From: Faucicola sp902506225
GTDB lineage: Bacteria > Pseudomonadota > Gammaproteobacteria > Pseudomonadales > Moraxellaceae
NCBI GenBank assembly: GCA_902506225.1
Contig: LR733345.1
Coordinates: 2,294,001-2,358,000 of the forward strand
DNA length: 64,000 nucleotides
Direction of reading: 5' to 3'
The notes under the pieces are model-generated. The model did not search any database. It was not told the origin of the DNA and saw only the letters and a program-made list of their open reading frames with translations. This document shows, one piece after another, positions 7,805-16,560 of this stretch. The translations under genes were made by a program, and so were the position numbers. How positions within the stretch are numbered: position 1 is the stretch's first letter; every line of letters starts with the position of its first letter.

Positions 7805-9961
7805 TTACGCTTGTGGGTAAAAAGTTTTACCATTTGCCGCCATATCACGAATCATTTGTGGCGCTTCATAGGCTTTACCTAAACTTGCGTATTTGTCGCA
7901 AAGGGCTAGGTAATTTTGTAGACCGATTTGGTCGATGTAACGGCATGGGCCACCACGGAATGGCGGGAAGCCAATACCCATAATCATCGCCATGTCTGCT
8001 TCTGCAGGCGTCGATACGATGTTGTCCTCTAAGCAGCGAACCGTTTCATTACATAATGCAATCATCAAACGATCGATGATTTCTTGGTCTTCAAACTGTT
8101 TTGGCGCATCGATAAATGGTTTTAATAATTCAACGGTTTGTGGATCGGCAGTTTTAACTGGCTTGCCTTTTTTATCCGTTTCATATTTGTAGAAACCAAC
8201 GCCATTTTTTTGACCTAAGCGATTGGCTTCAAACAATATCTGACCGCTCACTTTGTAGTCTGGTTTCATACGGTCTGGGAAGCCTTCCGCCATGACTTTT
8301 GCCCCGTGAACCCCTGTGTCGATACCCACAACGTCCATCAAGTAGGCAGGACCCATTGGCCAGCCAAATTTTTCCATGACTTTGTCGATTTGGACAAAGT
8401 CAGCGCCTTGTTTGATCAATAAGTCAAACGCACCGAAGTAAGGGAATAATACGCGGTTTACTAAGAAGCCTGGGCAGTCATTTACCACCACGGGCACTTT
8501 ACCCATTTTTTCTGCTAACGCTACCGTGGTCGCTACCGCTTCTTCGCTTGATTTTTCACCACGAATTACTTCAACTAGGGGCATACGATGGACTGGGTTA
8601 AAGAAGTGCATGCCGACGAAGTTTTCTGGGCGCTCTAGTACCGAAGCTAGGTAGGTGATAGAGATGGTCGAAGTATTAGATGCTAGGATACAGTTGTCTT
8701 TAACTAGCCCTTCAACTTCTTTTAATACCGCGTGTTTAACTTTTGGATTTTCAACAACCGCTTCAATCACGATGTCAGTCTCACCAAAATCACCGTAGTT
8801 GAGCGTAGGACGGATACGGCTTAAGGTTTCGCCCATTTGTGCTGGGGTTACTTTACCGCGTGCCATACCACTTGATAGGTGTTTGCTGGCCTCACTCATA
8901 CCCAAGTCAAGCTGCTCTGCCTTGATGTCTTTCATGATGATTGGCAAGCCTTTCGAGGCGGCTTGGTAAGCGATACCGCCACCCATGATACCTGCGCCCA
9001 ATACAGCAGCTTCTTTAATATCATGCGCTTTGGCGCTGTGAGTTTTAACCAGTTTACGAACAGCTTGGTCGTTTAAGAATAGACCGACTAGACTTTCTGC
9101 TTGTGGGGTTTTCGCTGCTTTTGCAAAACCTGCAGATTCAATTTCTAACGCTTTGTCACGTGGTAGGTTCACGTGTTTTTCGATAGACTCTAAGGCAATT
9201 TTTGGCGCTGGGTACTGGGCTGGATTGGCTTTTGAGAACAGTACACCTTTGGCTGAGTTAAATGCCATCGCTTGTTCTAGGGCATTCAATTTGACTGGAT
9301 TGATTTTTTCGTCATGGCGTGCTTTCCAATCTAGATCGCCTGCGATACATTTTTTGACTAAATCAATCGCTGAAGCCTCGAGTTGGTCTGCGGCAACAAC
9401 CGCATCCACCATACCGACTTTCAATGCAGCGGCTGGTTTTTGCGCTTCGCCAGTTGCGATGATTTCTAAAGCGTTATCGATACCGATGATACGTGGCAAA
9501 CGCACTGAACCACCAAAGCCTGGGAAGATACCCAATTTAACTTCGGGTAAACCGATGCTCGCTTTGTCACTCATGACACGGTAGTCGCACACCAACGTCA
9601 TCTCTGTACCACCGCCCATGGATGCGCCATTGATTGCCGCAACTTTTGGGAAAGGCAGGTCTTCAAAACGGTTGAATGTTTTGTTGATGTCAAGTACCCA
9701 CGAAGCAATCTCGCCTTCTGGTTTTTTGAAGTTACCAACAAATTCAGTGATGTCCGCACCAGCGATGAAAACTTTTTTTCCTGAAGTAACGATTAGACCT
9801 TTAACGTCTGAAGATTGTTCTAATGCCGTGACTGCTTCGCCAAATTCTTTGATGGTGGCTTGGTCAAATTTATTAACGCTCTCAGTTTGATTATCGTAGT
9901 TTAATTTAGCAATACCGTCTTCGAGTAGCGATACCGAGATGCTATTTCCTTGATAAATCAT
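7805..9961 (-). CDS. fadB: fatty acid oxidation complex alpha subunit FadB
   Basis: 718-aa multifunctional enzyme. The N-terminal crotonase (about 1-190) has FIAGADITEF and the oxyanion motif GASMGGGTEM, for enoyl-CoA hydratase/isomerase. The NAD-binding 3-hydroxyacyl-CoA dehydrogenase domain starts near 318 (VLGAGIMGGGIAYQ), with catalytic HFFNPVHRMP near 450, followed by two C-terminal helical domains. It works with FadA as a heterotetramer. AAGGAG lies just upstream of the ATG. A spaced palindrome at 10148-10165 is the likely regulatory site of the operon. Confidence 0.96.
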   Translation of the reverse strand: MIYQGNSISVSLLEDGIAKLNYDNQTESVNKFDQATIKEFGEAVTALEQSSDVKGLIVTSGKKVFIAGADITEFVGNFKKPEGEIASWVLDINKTFNRFEDLPFPKVAAINGASMGGGTEMTLVCDYRVMSDKASIGLPEVKLGIFPGFGGSVRLPRIIGIDNALEIIATGEAQKPAAALKVGMVDAVVAADQLEASAIDLVKKCIAGDLDWKARHDEKINPVKLNALEQAMAFNSAKGVLFSKANPAQYPAPKIALESIEKHVNLPRDKALEIESAGFAKAAKTPQAESLVGLFLNDQAVRKLVKTHSAKAHDIKEAAVLGAGIMGGGIAYQAASKGLPIIMKDIKAEQLDLGMSEASKHLSSGMARGKVTPAQMGETLSRIRPTLNYGDFGETDIVIEAVVENPKVKHAVLKEVEGLVKDNCILASNTSTISITYLASVLERPENFVGMHFFNPVHRMPLVEVIRGEKSSEEAVATTVALAEKMGKVPVVVNDCPGFLVNRVLFPYFGAFDLLIKQGADFVQIDKVMEKFGWPMGPAYLMDVVGIDTGVHGAKVMAEGFPDRMKPDYKVSGQILFEANRLGQKNGVGFYKYETDKKGKPVKTADPQTVELLKPFIDAPKQFEDQEIIDRLMIALCNETVRCLEDNIVSTPAEADMAMIMGIGFPPFRGGPCRYIDQIGLQNYLALCDKYASLGKAYEAPQMIRDMAANGKTFYPQA

Positions 9962-10021
9962 TGCTAACTCCTTGAGTTATGTTGAAATCAACGGGGAAAA
10001 CCGAAAAAATGATGTTTTGTA

Positions 10022-10072
10022 CGATGTCTTTACATGATGTCTTTAAAAGATGCTTGTTAAAAGATGCTTATT
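10022..10072. repeat. two consecutive micro-duplications (13 bp x2, then 14 bp x2)
   Basis: CGATGTCTTTACA is followed by TGATGTCTTTAAA (10022-10047). Overlapping its end, AAAAGATGCTTGTT is followed by AAAAGATGCTTATT (10045-10072). Both are head-to-tail, two-copy, with one or two mismatches. They lie in the fadB 5' region. Confidence 0.85.
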
Positions 10073-10147
10073 AAAATTTTTACATACCGCAGACAAAACA
10101 AAATCTTGACTAGTTTACTATGTTTGCGATAAGTTGAGAATAACGCA

Positions 10148-10165
10148 AATGACTGTTTAGTCATT
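10148..10165. promoter_or_regulatory. candidate operator upstream of fadBA
   Basis: AATGACT-GTTT-AGTCATT is a perfect 7-bp inverted repeat with a 4-bp spacer, 187 bp before the fadB start. Size and symmetry suit a TetR-type dimer such as the acyl-CoA-responsive regulators of beta-oxidation. No regulator gene is adjacent, so the binding protein is unknown. Confidence 0.5.
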
Positions 10166-10280
10166 GGCTAGCAACGGGGCCACTGCTGCTGCGGGTTTTA
10201 TTGCCAAACTTATTATCTTACCAGTTGACAAAAATCAGCAAAAATATCCTTAAAGTAGCCAATTTTTATCCCTACACTCT

Positions 10281-10661
10281 CTATTTGAATTCGATATACT
10301 GCTTGACATAATTGGCGCTTAGCGTGGTGGAATTGACGCAAATCTGCAAACTGCCAATAGGCACCTCACTTTCGAATTCCTGCAGATGCGCTTTGATAGC
10401 ATCGGCAATGCGCTGCGCCAATGATTGAATGGTAGCATCATCCCGCCCTGGCATCAGATAAAAATGCGCCATAACAAAGGCTTCATCTCCACTATTGGTC
10501 AGTCCTACTAAGGCGTGGTTTGGGTAGTAGATACGTGATTTGATATCACTTTGTAGCTTAAAGTTGCCAGACTGCCATAGCGTATCATTGACCCGTGCTA
10601 ATAGGTTATCGGGCTGACTAATAAGATGGTCGTGACTCACTTCAATAATGACATTGGGCAT
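10281..10661 (-). CDS. 5-carboxymethyl-2-hydroxymuconate isomerase (CHMI)-like protein
   Basis: 126-aa tautomerase-superfamily protein. After Met removal Pro becomes residue 1 (MPNVIIEVSHD), the catalytic base of the superfamily. Length and the segments HALVGLTNSGDEAFVMAHFY and MPGRDDATIQSLAQRI fit the CHMI family that isomerises a homoprotocatechuate-pathway intermediate. No other aromatic-degradation gene is near, so the physiological substrate is open. It lies 12 nt downstream of ybaK in the same direction, so they are probably cotranscribed. Confidence 0.75.
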   Translation of the reverse strand: MPNVIIEVSHDHLISQPDNLLARVNDTLWQSGNFKLQSDIKSRIYYPNHALVGLTNSGDEAFVMAHFYLMPGRDDATIQSLAQRIADAIKAHLQEFESEVPIGSLQICVNSTTLSANYVKQYIEFK

Positions 10662-10672
10662 GGTGTTATCCT

Positions 10673-11143
10673 TTATTCTTGAATTAAATCTGCAAATTTA
10701 GCGTTTACTGCGCCTGCTAAATCTGACGGTGACAACTCAATCTCTAAGCCGCGTCTACCGCCACTACAATAAATGGTCGCAAATTGTTTTGCCGACTGAT
10801 CGATGACCGTGGGCAGGCGTTTTTTTTGACCGAGCGGGCTTACCCCACCTAGCACATAGCCTGTGGTACGTTCTACCAATTTGGGGTCAGCCATTTGTGC
10901 TTTTTTACTGCCGATGGCTTTGGCGATTTTTTTTAGGTTTAGTAAATGCTCAACAGGCAGTATCGCAACAGCGAGTTTGTCATTGTCGTCTTGTACCACC
11001 AAGGTTTTGAATACTCGCTTTGGCTCAACTTGTAGTTTTTCTGCCGCTTCAAGCCCATAGCTTTCACTATGCGCGTCATGATGGTATTCATGTAATTGGA
11101 AGTTGATTTTTAGTTTTTTGGCAAGATTAACGGCAGGTGTCAT
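10673..11143 (-). CDS. ybaK: Cys-tRNA(Pro)/Cys-tRNA(Cys) deacylase YbaK/EbsC
   Basis: 156-aa trans-editing enzyme of the INS/YbaK superfamily that hydrolyses mischarged Cys-tRNA(Pro). TPAVNLAKKLKINFQLHEYHHD is typical of the N-terminus of YbaK proteins. The catalytic-lysine region VFKTLVVQDD and the C-terminal GGVSPLGQKKRLPTVID glycine loop are present. Length is normal. It is followed closely by the CHMI-like gene. Substrate choice within the family is inferred from the GGVSPLGQKK motif. Confidence 0.9.
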   Translation of the reverse strand: MTPAVNLAKKLKINFQLHEYHHDAHSESYGLEAAEKLQVEPKRVFKTLVVQDDNDKLAVAILPVEHLLNLKKIAKAIGSKKAQMADPKLVERTTGYVLGGVSPLGQKKRLPTVIDQSAKQFATIYCSGGRRGLEIELSPSDLAGAVNAKFADLIQE

Positions 11144-11350
11144 GGCGGTTTCTTAACAGGGTTTGGTGATTGAACGTAGTCATTCATCATAACCAAACTG
11201 CGGGTTAAAACAAAGCACATTGGGTATAAAAAACGTATAAAAAAACCAGCCAACTATTTTACTAGTGGCTGGATTTAGTGAGAGGCTCGATGCTAGTTGT
11301 TGCCTAGGCTTGAATGTATAGCCTTGATTTTATAAATGGCGCACTACCTA

Positions 11351-11851
11351 TTAGCTTGCTTTTGAGACCATATAATCAACGGCAGCTTTTACTTCCTCAT
11401 CCGAGGCTTGGCTACCGCCTTTGGCTGGCATCACACCGGCTTTTCCTTGATAGCCGACAATGGCGTTTTTATAAAGCGTGTCTTTACCTTGCGCAATGCG
11501 AGGTGCCCAAGCGGCTTTATCAGCAAGTTTTGGTGCGCCCATTAAGCCTGCTGTGTGACAAGTGGCACATACACTCCCAAACAATTTTTCACCAGCATCC
11601 GCAGAAACTGGGGTAGCGGTTGCTGTCGTCGTGGTGGCAGCGGCTGAGGCGGCTGTCGGTGGTACAAATGAAGCAGGCTGTGAAGCCACTGGCATTGGAT
11701 GGTTTGCACGAGCGATTTCACCTTGCTGTGCAGCAATTTCTTCGGTTGGTTTGCTTTCGGCTGACTCATGCTTACTACATGCGCTCATGGTAAGACCCAA
11801 GGCAATCATAAGACTGGCTAACGTGGCATTGCGTGTTGATATCGGTAGCAT
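11351..11851 (-). CDS. cytochrome c5-family lipoprotein
   Basis: 166 aa. A lipoprotein signal peptide ends in LTMSAC (lipidated Cys25). A low-complexity Ala/Thr/Pro linker (about 40-82) is followed by one c-type heme domain: Cys95-x-x-Cys98-His99 in GSVCATCHTAG and a C-terminal Met ligand in GVMPAKGGSQ. The arrangement is that of cytochrome c5/class ID proteins anchored to a membrane and facing the periplasm. AAAGGA precedes the start. The redox partner is unknown. It is monocistronic and divergent from rpsU. Confidence 0.88.
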   Translation of the reverse strand: MLPISTRNATLASLMIALGLTMSACSKHESAESKPTEEIAAQQGEIARANHPMPVASQPASFVPPTAASAAATTTTATATPVSADAGEKLFGSVCATCHTAGLMGAPKLADKAAWAPRIAQGKDTLYKNAIVGYQGKAGVMPAKGGSQASDEEVKAAVDYMVSKAS

Positions 11852-11925
11852 AACCTTTTCCTTTCAAATAAGGTGAAATCTAATTTCACATCAATGTATA
11901 AATTTTTAATAGCCCTACAAACTGT

Positions 11926-11955
11926 TTTTGCATGGTAATGTTTTGCATGGTAATG
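11926..11955. repeat. perfect 15-bp tandem duplication
   Basis: TTTTGCATGGTAATG occurs twice without gap or mismatch (11926-11940, 11941-11955), upstream of the cytochrome gene. Confidence 0.95.
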
Positions 11956-12201
11956 TCGACTGGCAAATGGCTAGTACAACATCTAGCGGTATGTTGTTAT
12001 CACATGAGAATTAGTGACTATATTAGCATTACTGCGGTATGAATAAAATAACATTTTAAAGCCACCTTGCTAAATCATTACTATCATTGTGTATTTTGTT
12101 ACGATAACAGGCAAAATTTTTTACTGGCTAGCTAAAACAGGGCAATTGGCTAGGAGGAGGAATTTTTAGTTTAACAGGTTATTAAAAAGCTAAAATTTAC
12201 A

Positions 12202-12230
12202 TTGACTTACATTCAACATTTAGTTAAAAT
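12202..12230 (+). promoter_or_regulatory. sigma70-type promoter of rpsU
   Basis: TTGACT (12202-12207), 17-bp spacer, TAAAAT (12225-12230). It matches the consensus closely and faces rpsU. The predicted start site leaves a leader of about 150 nt, long enough to hold a regulatory hairpin. Confidence 0.75.
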
Positions 12231-12389
12231 TCGTGCCTATTTTTATCCTAATCTGAGCTGATGCCAAACCATGGGTAAGGTTGGCTAATAATCACCTATA
12301 CAGCCAGATTAATGTTCCTGACCCACTAACCCCGCTTTGTTGATAGCACATTCACTGTCTATCAATCAGCCTAGACTTAAGGAGTCTAC

Positions 12390-12605
12390 ATGCCAGCAGT
12401 AAAGGTAAAAGAGAACGAACCTGTAGATATCGCAATTCGCCGCTTTAAACGTGCTTGTGAGAAAGCCGGTATTTTAGCAGATGTACGTAAACATGAGTTC
12501 TATGAAAAACCAACTCAAGAACGTAAACGCAAAAAAGCAGCTGCGGTAAAACGTTACAAAAAGAAAATGTCACGTGAATCAGTACGCACGACTCGTCTTT
12601 ACTAA
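12390..12605 (+). CDS. rpsU: 30S ribosomal protein S21
   Basis: 71-aa basic small-subunit protein needed for initiation on natural mRNAs. VKENEPVDIAIRRFKRACEK and RKRKKAAAVKRYKKK are family hallmarks. AAGGAG lies 5 nt before the ATG. In many gammaproteobacteria rpsU leads an operon with dnaG and rpoD. Here a strong terminator follows at once and the next gene is yqeY, so that operon is not conserved. Confidence 0.97.
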   Translation: MPAVKVKENEPVDIAIRRFKRACEKAGILADVRKHEFYEKPTQERKRKKAAAVKRYKKKMSRESVRTTRLY

Positions 12606-12643
12606 GGTAATTTGTCGCAAGACACCCAATACCAGTAAATGAT

Positions 12644-12673
12644 AAAATCCACTTTGTTAAGTGGATTTTTTTA
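12644..12673 (+). terminator. Rho-independent terminator of rpsU
   Basis: 11-bp perfect stem AAAATCCACTT / AAGTGGATTTT (12644-12654, 12659-12669), 4-nt loop and a T-run. Confidence 0.92.
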
Positions 12674-12735
12674 TGCTATGTTGCTAACCACAATTTTAAC
12701 AACGCCATTAGCTAACATTAAGGAGCGTTAAAACC

Positions 12736-13182
12736 ATGAGTACCATAAAAGACACCCTGACCGATGTGGTCAAAACTGCCATGAAAGCGCGTGAGCTTGA
12801 AAAAGTTAAAGTGCTACGCAGCGTACAAGCGGTGATAAAACAAATCGAAATTGACCGCCAAATAACGCTCGATGATGCAGGTGTACTAGACATCTTACAA
12901 AAGCAAACCAAGCAGCGCCAAGAGTCGCTCGCGATTTTTGCCGCCAATGGTCGGGAAGATTTGGCACAAAAAGAACAATTTGAGATTGATGTGATTAGTC
13001 AATTCTTGCCACAACCCATGAGTGAAGCAGAAATTGCCAATCTGGTAGCTGCTGAAATTGCTGAGCAAGGTGCCACTTCAATGCAGCAAATGGGCGCTGT
13101 GATGAATGCGCTGAAAGTCAAAACCGCAGGTCGCGCTGACCCCGCTTTGATTTCAAAGTTGGTCAAAGCAACATTGGTTTAA
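12736..13182 (+). CDS. GatB/YqeY domain protein
   Basis: 148-aa stand-alone YqeY protein. It resembles the C-terminal tRNA-binding domain of GatB: MSTIKDTLTDVVKTAMKAR at the N-terminus, KQRQESLAIFAANGREDLA and MQQMGAVMNALKVKTAGRAD. Its function is not established; a link to tRNA or translation is inferred from the domain and from its usual position beside rpsU, which is kept here. It lies 130 bp from rpsU with a terminator between, so it probably has its own promoter. Confidence 0.9.
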   Translation: MSTIKDTLTDVVKTAMKARELEKVKVLRSVQAVIKQIEIDRQITLDDAGVLDILQKQTKQRQESLAIFAANGREDLAQKEQFEIDVISQFLPQPMSEAEIANLVAAEIAEQGATSMQQMGAVMNALKVKTAGRADPALISKLVKATLV

Positions 13183-13200
13183 CCATTTAAAACATGATAA

Positions 13201-13231
13201 AAAAGCCATAAGATTTGTACTTATGGCTTTT
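13201..13231. terminator. bidirectional terminator between yqeY and maf
   Basis: 12-bp perfect stem AAAAGCCATAAG / CTTATGGCTTTT with a 7-nt loop. A and T tracts on both sides serve the two convergent genes. Confidence 0.9.
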
Positions 13232-13244
13232 ATTGGGTAAATTG

Positions 13245-13874
13245 TTACTGATGGGCTTGCATCACTTGAGACAGCAAGTCCAACGTTTCTACCAACGGCA
13301 GTCCAACCACATTGCTATAGCTACCATCAATCGCTTTGACCCACGCAGCGCCCAGCCCTTGAATGGCATAACCGCCTGCTTTGTCTTGGGGTTCGCCCGT
13401 ATGCCAATAATGCGCCATCATGCTGTCAGTGAGCGCGATAAATTTGACATCGGTTCTCACCACAGTGCGCTCAGCATAACCCATCTGCCATTGACCGCAA
13501 CGCTGCGCCATACGGCTCACTTGCACCGCCGTCCATACTTGGTGCGAGGCATTGCTCATTTGCCGCCACATCGCACAAGCATCGGCAAAATCGCTAGGTT
13601 TTTGTAGCACCGCCCCATCACGCAATACGCCAATGGTATCGGCGGTAATTACCACACACTCGCTCATAGCCTTTGGCAAAACTTGTAAAGCGGCTTGCGC
13701 TTTTTGACTCACCATACGCCCAATATAGTCAATCGCCGATTCCTCTGCTAGCGGTGATTCATCAATGCTGACTGCCACACAAGTATGTGGCACCGCAACT
13801 TGATCTAACAACTCACGCCGTCTGGGTGATGTGGACGCCAAGATAATCGGTATAGTGGCATTAAACTGATACAT
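13245..13874 (-). CDS. maf: Maf-family nucleoside triphosphate pyrophosphatase
   Basis: 209-aa house-cleaning NTP pyrophosphatase. The Maf motif STSPRRRELLDQV is at 14-26, with the conserved acidic residue in VVITADTIGV and the KAGGYAIQGLGAAWV loop near 165-180. YhdE-type (dTTP/UTP) specificity is likely from DKAGGYAIQG but not certain. It lies 18 nt after mreD on the same strand, the usual mreBCD-maf order. The RNase G gene that often follows is absent; the operon ends at a bidirectional terminator. Confidence 0.9.
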   Translation of the reverse strand: MYQFNATIPIILASTSPRRRELLDQVAVPHTCVAVSIDESPLAEESAIDYIGRMVSQKAQAALQVLPKAMSECVVITADTIGVLRDGAVLQKPSDFADACAMWRQMSNASHQVWTAVQVSRMAQRCGQWQMGYAERTVVRTDVKFIALTDSMMAHYWHTGEPQDKAGGYAIQGLGAAWVKAIDGSYSNVVGLPLVETLDLLSQVMQAHQ

Positions 13875-13892
13875 AGTAACTTCTCAATACGC

Positions 13893-14378
13893 TTATCGCG
13901 TATAACGCAGCATGACAGCGACTAATAGTGGCCAAATTAAGGTGCTGACGGCAACGGTATAAAGTAATTGGGGTGCAAACACCCCTTGGGTGAATAAATG
14001 CAGAAAAATTAACGCAAGTTGATAAATTAGCAAACAGGCGCCCGCAAGCAACCATACCAAGTTTGAGGACAATTGGCGTACATAACCACTAACAAACTTA
14101 ATAAAAAACGCCACCAGCACTGCACATAAGGCTTGCTGACCGATTCGGCTATCTGTGAGTAAATCAGCAAACAAACCAACCACAAACGCCAATCCCATGC
14201 CAATTAAAGTCGGTTGAAATATCAGCCAAAAAATCAGCATCATGATCATCCACATCGGACGAAATAGCGCAATCTCTGCCGACAGCGGATACACACTGAG
14301 TACCGATGCGATGATAAAACTGATTGCCATCACAATATATAAATGCTGTTTGGTTTTTTTGCGCTGAACAACGACCAT
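13893..14378 (-). CDS. mreD: rod shape-determining protein MreD
   Basis: 161-aa inner-membrane protein with about five hydrophobic segments, part of the elongasome with MreB, MreC, RodA and PBP2. It is recognised by size, hydrophobicity, FQPTLIGMGLAFVVGLFADLL and its position: it starts 11 nt after mreC and is followed by maf. Sequence conservation in this family is always low, so context carries much of the weight. Confidence 0.9.
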   Translation of the reverse strand: MVVVQRKKTKQHLYIVMAISFIIASVLSVYPLSAEIALFRPMWMIMMLIFWLIFQPTLIGMGLAFVVGLFADLLTDSRIGQQALCAVLVAFFIKFVSGYVRQLSSNLVWLLAGACLLIYQLALIFLHLFTQGVFAPQLLYTVAVSTLIWPLLVAVMLRYTR

Positions 14379-14389
14379 AATCAGTGATT

Positions 14390-15226
14390 TTAAACCTTTT
14401 GCTGAAGCAATAAAACATAAGACGTATTGATAAAATTGGCAGCGGGTTTCACCATAATCTTGGCATAGCCCCCCGCTTGCTCGGCTTCTACTTTTGCCAC
14501 GCGCCCAACAGGAAATCCGGCAGGAATACGACCACCAAGCCCCGATGAAATCAGCTCATCGCCAATGCGTACATCCGATGCCTTAAAGATATAATCTAGC
14601 ACCAAATACTGCGGATTACCTTTACCCGATACGATGGCTTTTTGCCCGGTACGTTTGATAGTCACTGCAACCGATTGTTGGTCATCGCTGATTAGCACCA
14701 CACGGCAGGTATCGGGATAAACATTGACGACTTGTCCAAGAATGCCGTTTTCATCAATCACCGTTTGCCCGACAATCACCCCATCTTTGCTGCCTTTATT
14801 GATGACCACCATTTGCCGCAGTGGATTGCTATCGGTACCAATCACGTGCGACAACAGCAAATTAAACTGGTCTGGCGTGGTGGCAGATAAAATCCCTTGC
14901 AGTCGGGCATTTTGCGCGACAAGATAATCTTGCTGCTGCAACTGCGCTTTGGCATGCACAAGCTCAGCTTTCAACTGGACATTCTCTCGGCGTAACGCTT
15001 CTTTTTCGGTCATGGTACTATCAAGCCAGCCTGCAAAAAAACTTGGATAAGCCGATACTTGATAGATGGGCTGCATGGCGGCATGGGTCGCGGTACGTAC
15101 TGGCTGAAACCAACTGCTATTTTTACTATCCAATAACATCAGCACAATCGCCGCAAACACCACAATAAGGGTCTTGCGAATGGCGAGCGGTTGTTGAGTA
15201 AAAATGGTAAGTGACATAAATAACAT
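14390..15226 (-). CDS. mreC: rod shape-determining protein MreC
   Basis: 278 aa. One N-terminal membrane anchor (about 15-35), a coiled coil (about 72-105: EKEALRRENVQLKAELVHAK) and the periplasmic beta-barrel domain with DGVIVGQTVIDENGILGQV and SSGLGGRIPAGFPVGRV. It scaffolds the elongasome in the periplasm. The product is slightly shorter than in E. coli at the C-terminus. A hairpin separates it from mreB, so mreCD may be expressed below mreB. Confidence 0.94.
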   Translation of the reverse strand: MLFMSLTIFTQQPLAIRKTLIVVFAAIVLMLLDSKNSSWFQPVRTATHAAMQPIYQVSAYPSFFAGWLDSTMTEKEALRRENVQLKAELVHAKAQLQQQDYLVAQNARLQGILSATTPDQFNLLLSHVIGTDSNPLRQMVVINKGSKDGVIVGQTVIDENGILGQVVNVYPDTCRVVLISDDQQSVAVTIKRTGQKAIVSGKGNPQYLVLDYIFKASDVRIGDELISSGLGGRIPAGFPVGRVAKVEAEQAGGYAKIMVKPAANFINTSYVLLLQQKV

Positions 15227-15337
15227 CCAAGTAAAATCGTGACAGTCAATACAGCAAGCGGTAACAATACAGATAAGGGTAGCAAAAATCTTTTTAAAAA
15301 AAGCTATCGTAAAATCATCTTGTCAATAAAGCAATAA

Positions 15338-15364
15338 AACCGCTATTAAAAATAGCGGTTAACG
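15338..15364 (-). terminator. terminator-like hairpin between mreB and mreC
   Basis: 10-bp perfect stem AACCGCTATT / AATAGCGGTT (15338-15347, 15351-15360). On the minus strand a TTTTATTG tract follows. It would give partial termination after mreB, allowing reduced read-through into mreCD. Confidence 0.7.
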
Positions 15365-15382
15365 GTAACACATCAGTTAACA

Positions 15383-16414
15383 TCAGACAAAAATCATATT
15401 CAATGCTTTGTTATTGATAAACTCTAGCGCTTTACCACCCCCACGGCTGACACAAGTCAGTGGGTCCTCGGCTACCGTGACGGGCAAGCCTGTCTCACGT
15501 GAAATCAGTTCATCAAGATTGCGTAATAGTGCGCCACCACCCGTTAATACAATACCACGCTCTGCGATATCAGCTGATAATTCAGGCGGGGTTTGCTCAA
15601 GCGCCGCTTTGACACCTGAGATGATACCAGTAATAGGGTCGCTTAAGGCTTTTTGGATTTCGGCAGATGTCACCACAAATGATTTAGGCACGCCTTCTGC
15701 CATGCTACGACCACGTACTTCCACTTCCAAGGGGTTTTCAGGATCTTCAATAGCCGTCCCCACTTCGGTTTTGATGCGTTCAGCTGTGGTTTCACCAATC
15801 ACACAGCCATGGGTGCGGCGCACATGAGTAATAATCGCTTCATCAAACACATCACCGCCGATACGGATGGAGTCGGCATACACACAGCCTGATAGCGCAA
15901 TCACCGCAATTTCTGTAGTACCACCCCCGATATCCACCACCATCGAACCACTGGCTTCATGCACGGGTAACCCTGCGCCAATCGCAGCTGCCATAGGCTC
16001 TTCAAGCAATAAGGCTTTGTTTGCGCCTGCCGATTCAACCGCTTCACGAATTGCACGACGTTCTACCAGAGTAGATTTACAAGGCACACAAACAATCACG
16101 TTTGGATTGGCTAAAAAGCGTTTCACTTTCACTTTGTTGATAAAATGCTTGAGCATTTTTTGGGTCACTTCAAAATCGGCAATCACACCGTCTTTGAGTG
16201 GACGAATCGCAGTGATATTATCTGGGGTACGACCTAGCATCTGTTTGGCATCAAGACCGACGGCGGCAACGGTAGGATTTTGGGTACGGTTACTACGAAG
16301 CGCAACAACCGTTGGTTCATTGAGGACCACACCTTTACCTGGGGTGAAAATTAACGTGTTGGCAGTGCCAAGGTCGATGGCGATATTACTTGATAAAAAT
16401 CCGAAAAGGCTCAT
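15383..16414 (-). CDS. mreB: rod shape-determining protein MreB
   Basis: 343-aa actin-like ATPase that directs lateral wall synthesis. The N-terminal membrane-binding stretch FGFLSSNIAIDLGTANTL, phosphate loop VVDIGGGTTEIAVIALSG and GIVLTGGGALLRNLDEL are all typical. The length is about that of other MreB proteins. It is first in the mreB-mreC-mreD-maf cluster and divergent from gatCAB across a 620-bp gap. Confidence 0.97.
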   Translation of the reverse strand: MSLFGFLSSNIAIDLGTANTLIFTPGKGVVLNEPTVVALRSNRTQNPTVAAVGLDAKQMLGRTPDNITAIRPLKDGVIADFEVTQKMLKHFINKVKVKRFLANPNVIVCVPCKSTLVERRAIREAVESAGANKALLLEEPMAAAIGAGLPVHEASGSMVVDIGGGTTEIAVIALSGCVYADSIRIGGDVFDEAIITHVRRTHGCVIGETTAERIKTEVGTAIEDPENPLEVEVRGRSMAEGVPKSFVVTSAEIQKALSDPITGIISGVKAALEQTPPELSADIAERGIVLTGGGALLRNLDELISRETGLPVTVAEDPLTCVSRGGGKALEFINNKALNMIFV

Positions 16415-16504
16415 GTATCATTTCCCAGTGATAACAAAACTACACTGCAAGCAAAGCAGAAATTAGCGGGGTGTTTAATCGCACATCGAGTCAACGACGC
16501 ATTT

Positions 16505-16560
16505 TTTAAAAGCGTTTATTTAAAAGCTTTTAATGCCGATGTTTCTAATGCCGATGTTTC
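16505..16560. repeat. two consecutive micro-duplications (14 bp x2 and 15 bp x2)
   Basis: TTTAAAAGCGTTTA / TTTAAAAGCTTTTA (16505-16532, one mismatch) runs directly into a perfect TAATGCCGATGTTTC pair (16531-16545, 16546-16560). Confidence 0.9.

Larger units (their letters stand above)
9962..10280. other. 319-bp region upstream of fadBA
   Basis: No gene. It contains the fadB ribosome-binding site, two adjacent micro-duplications (10022-10072) and an 18-bp spaced palindrome (10148-10165). It should hold the fadB promoter; I could not identify a convincing -35/-10 pair. Confidence 0.55.
11852..12389. other. 538-bp divergent intergenic region before rpsU
   Basis: No gene. It carries a perfect 15-bp tandem duplication (11926-11955), the rpsU promoter (12202-12230) and an approximately 150-nt rpsU leader containing a hairpin, GCCAAACC / GGTTGGC (12263-12270, 12279-12285, one bulged A). 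Confidence 0.6.

Noticed and set aside
7992..9890. Several antisense frames inside fadB (also inside mreB, gatB, rlmD and others)
   Set aside because: Shadow frames of GC-biased third positions in well-supported genes; no start sites or homology.
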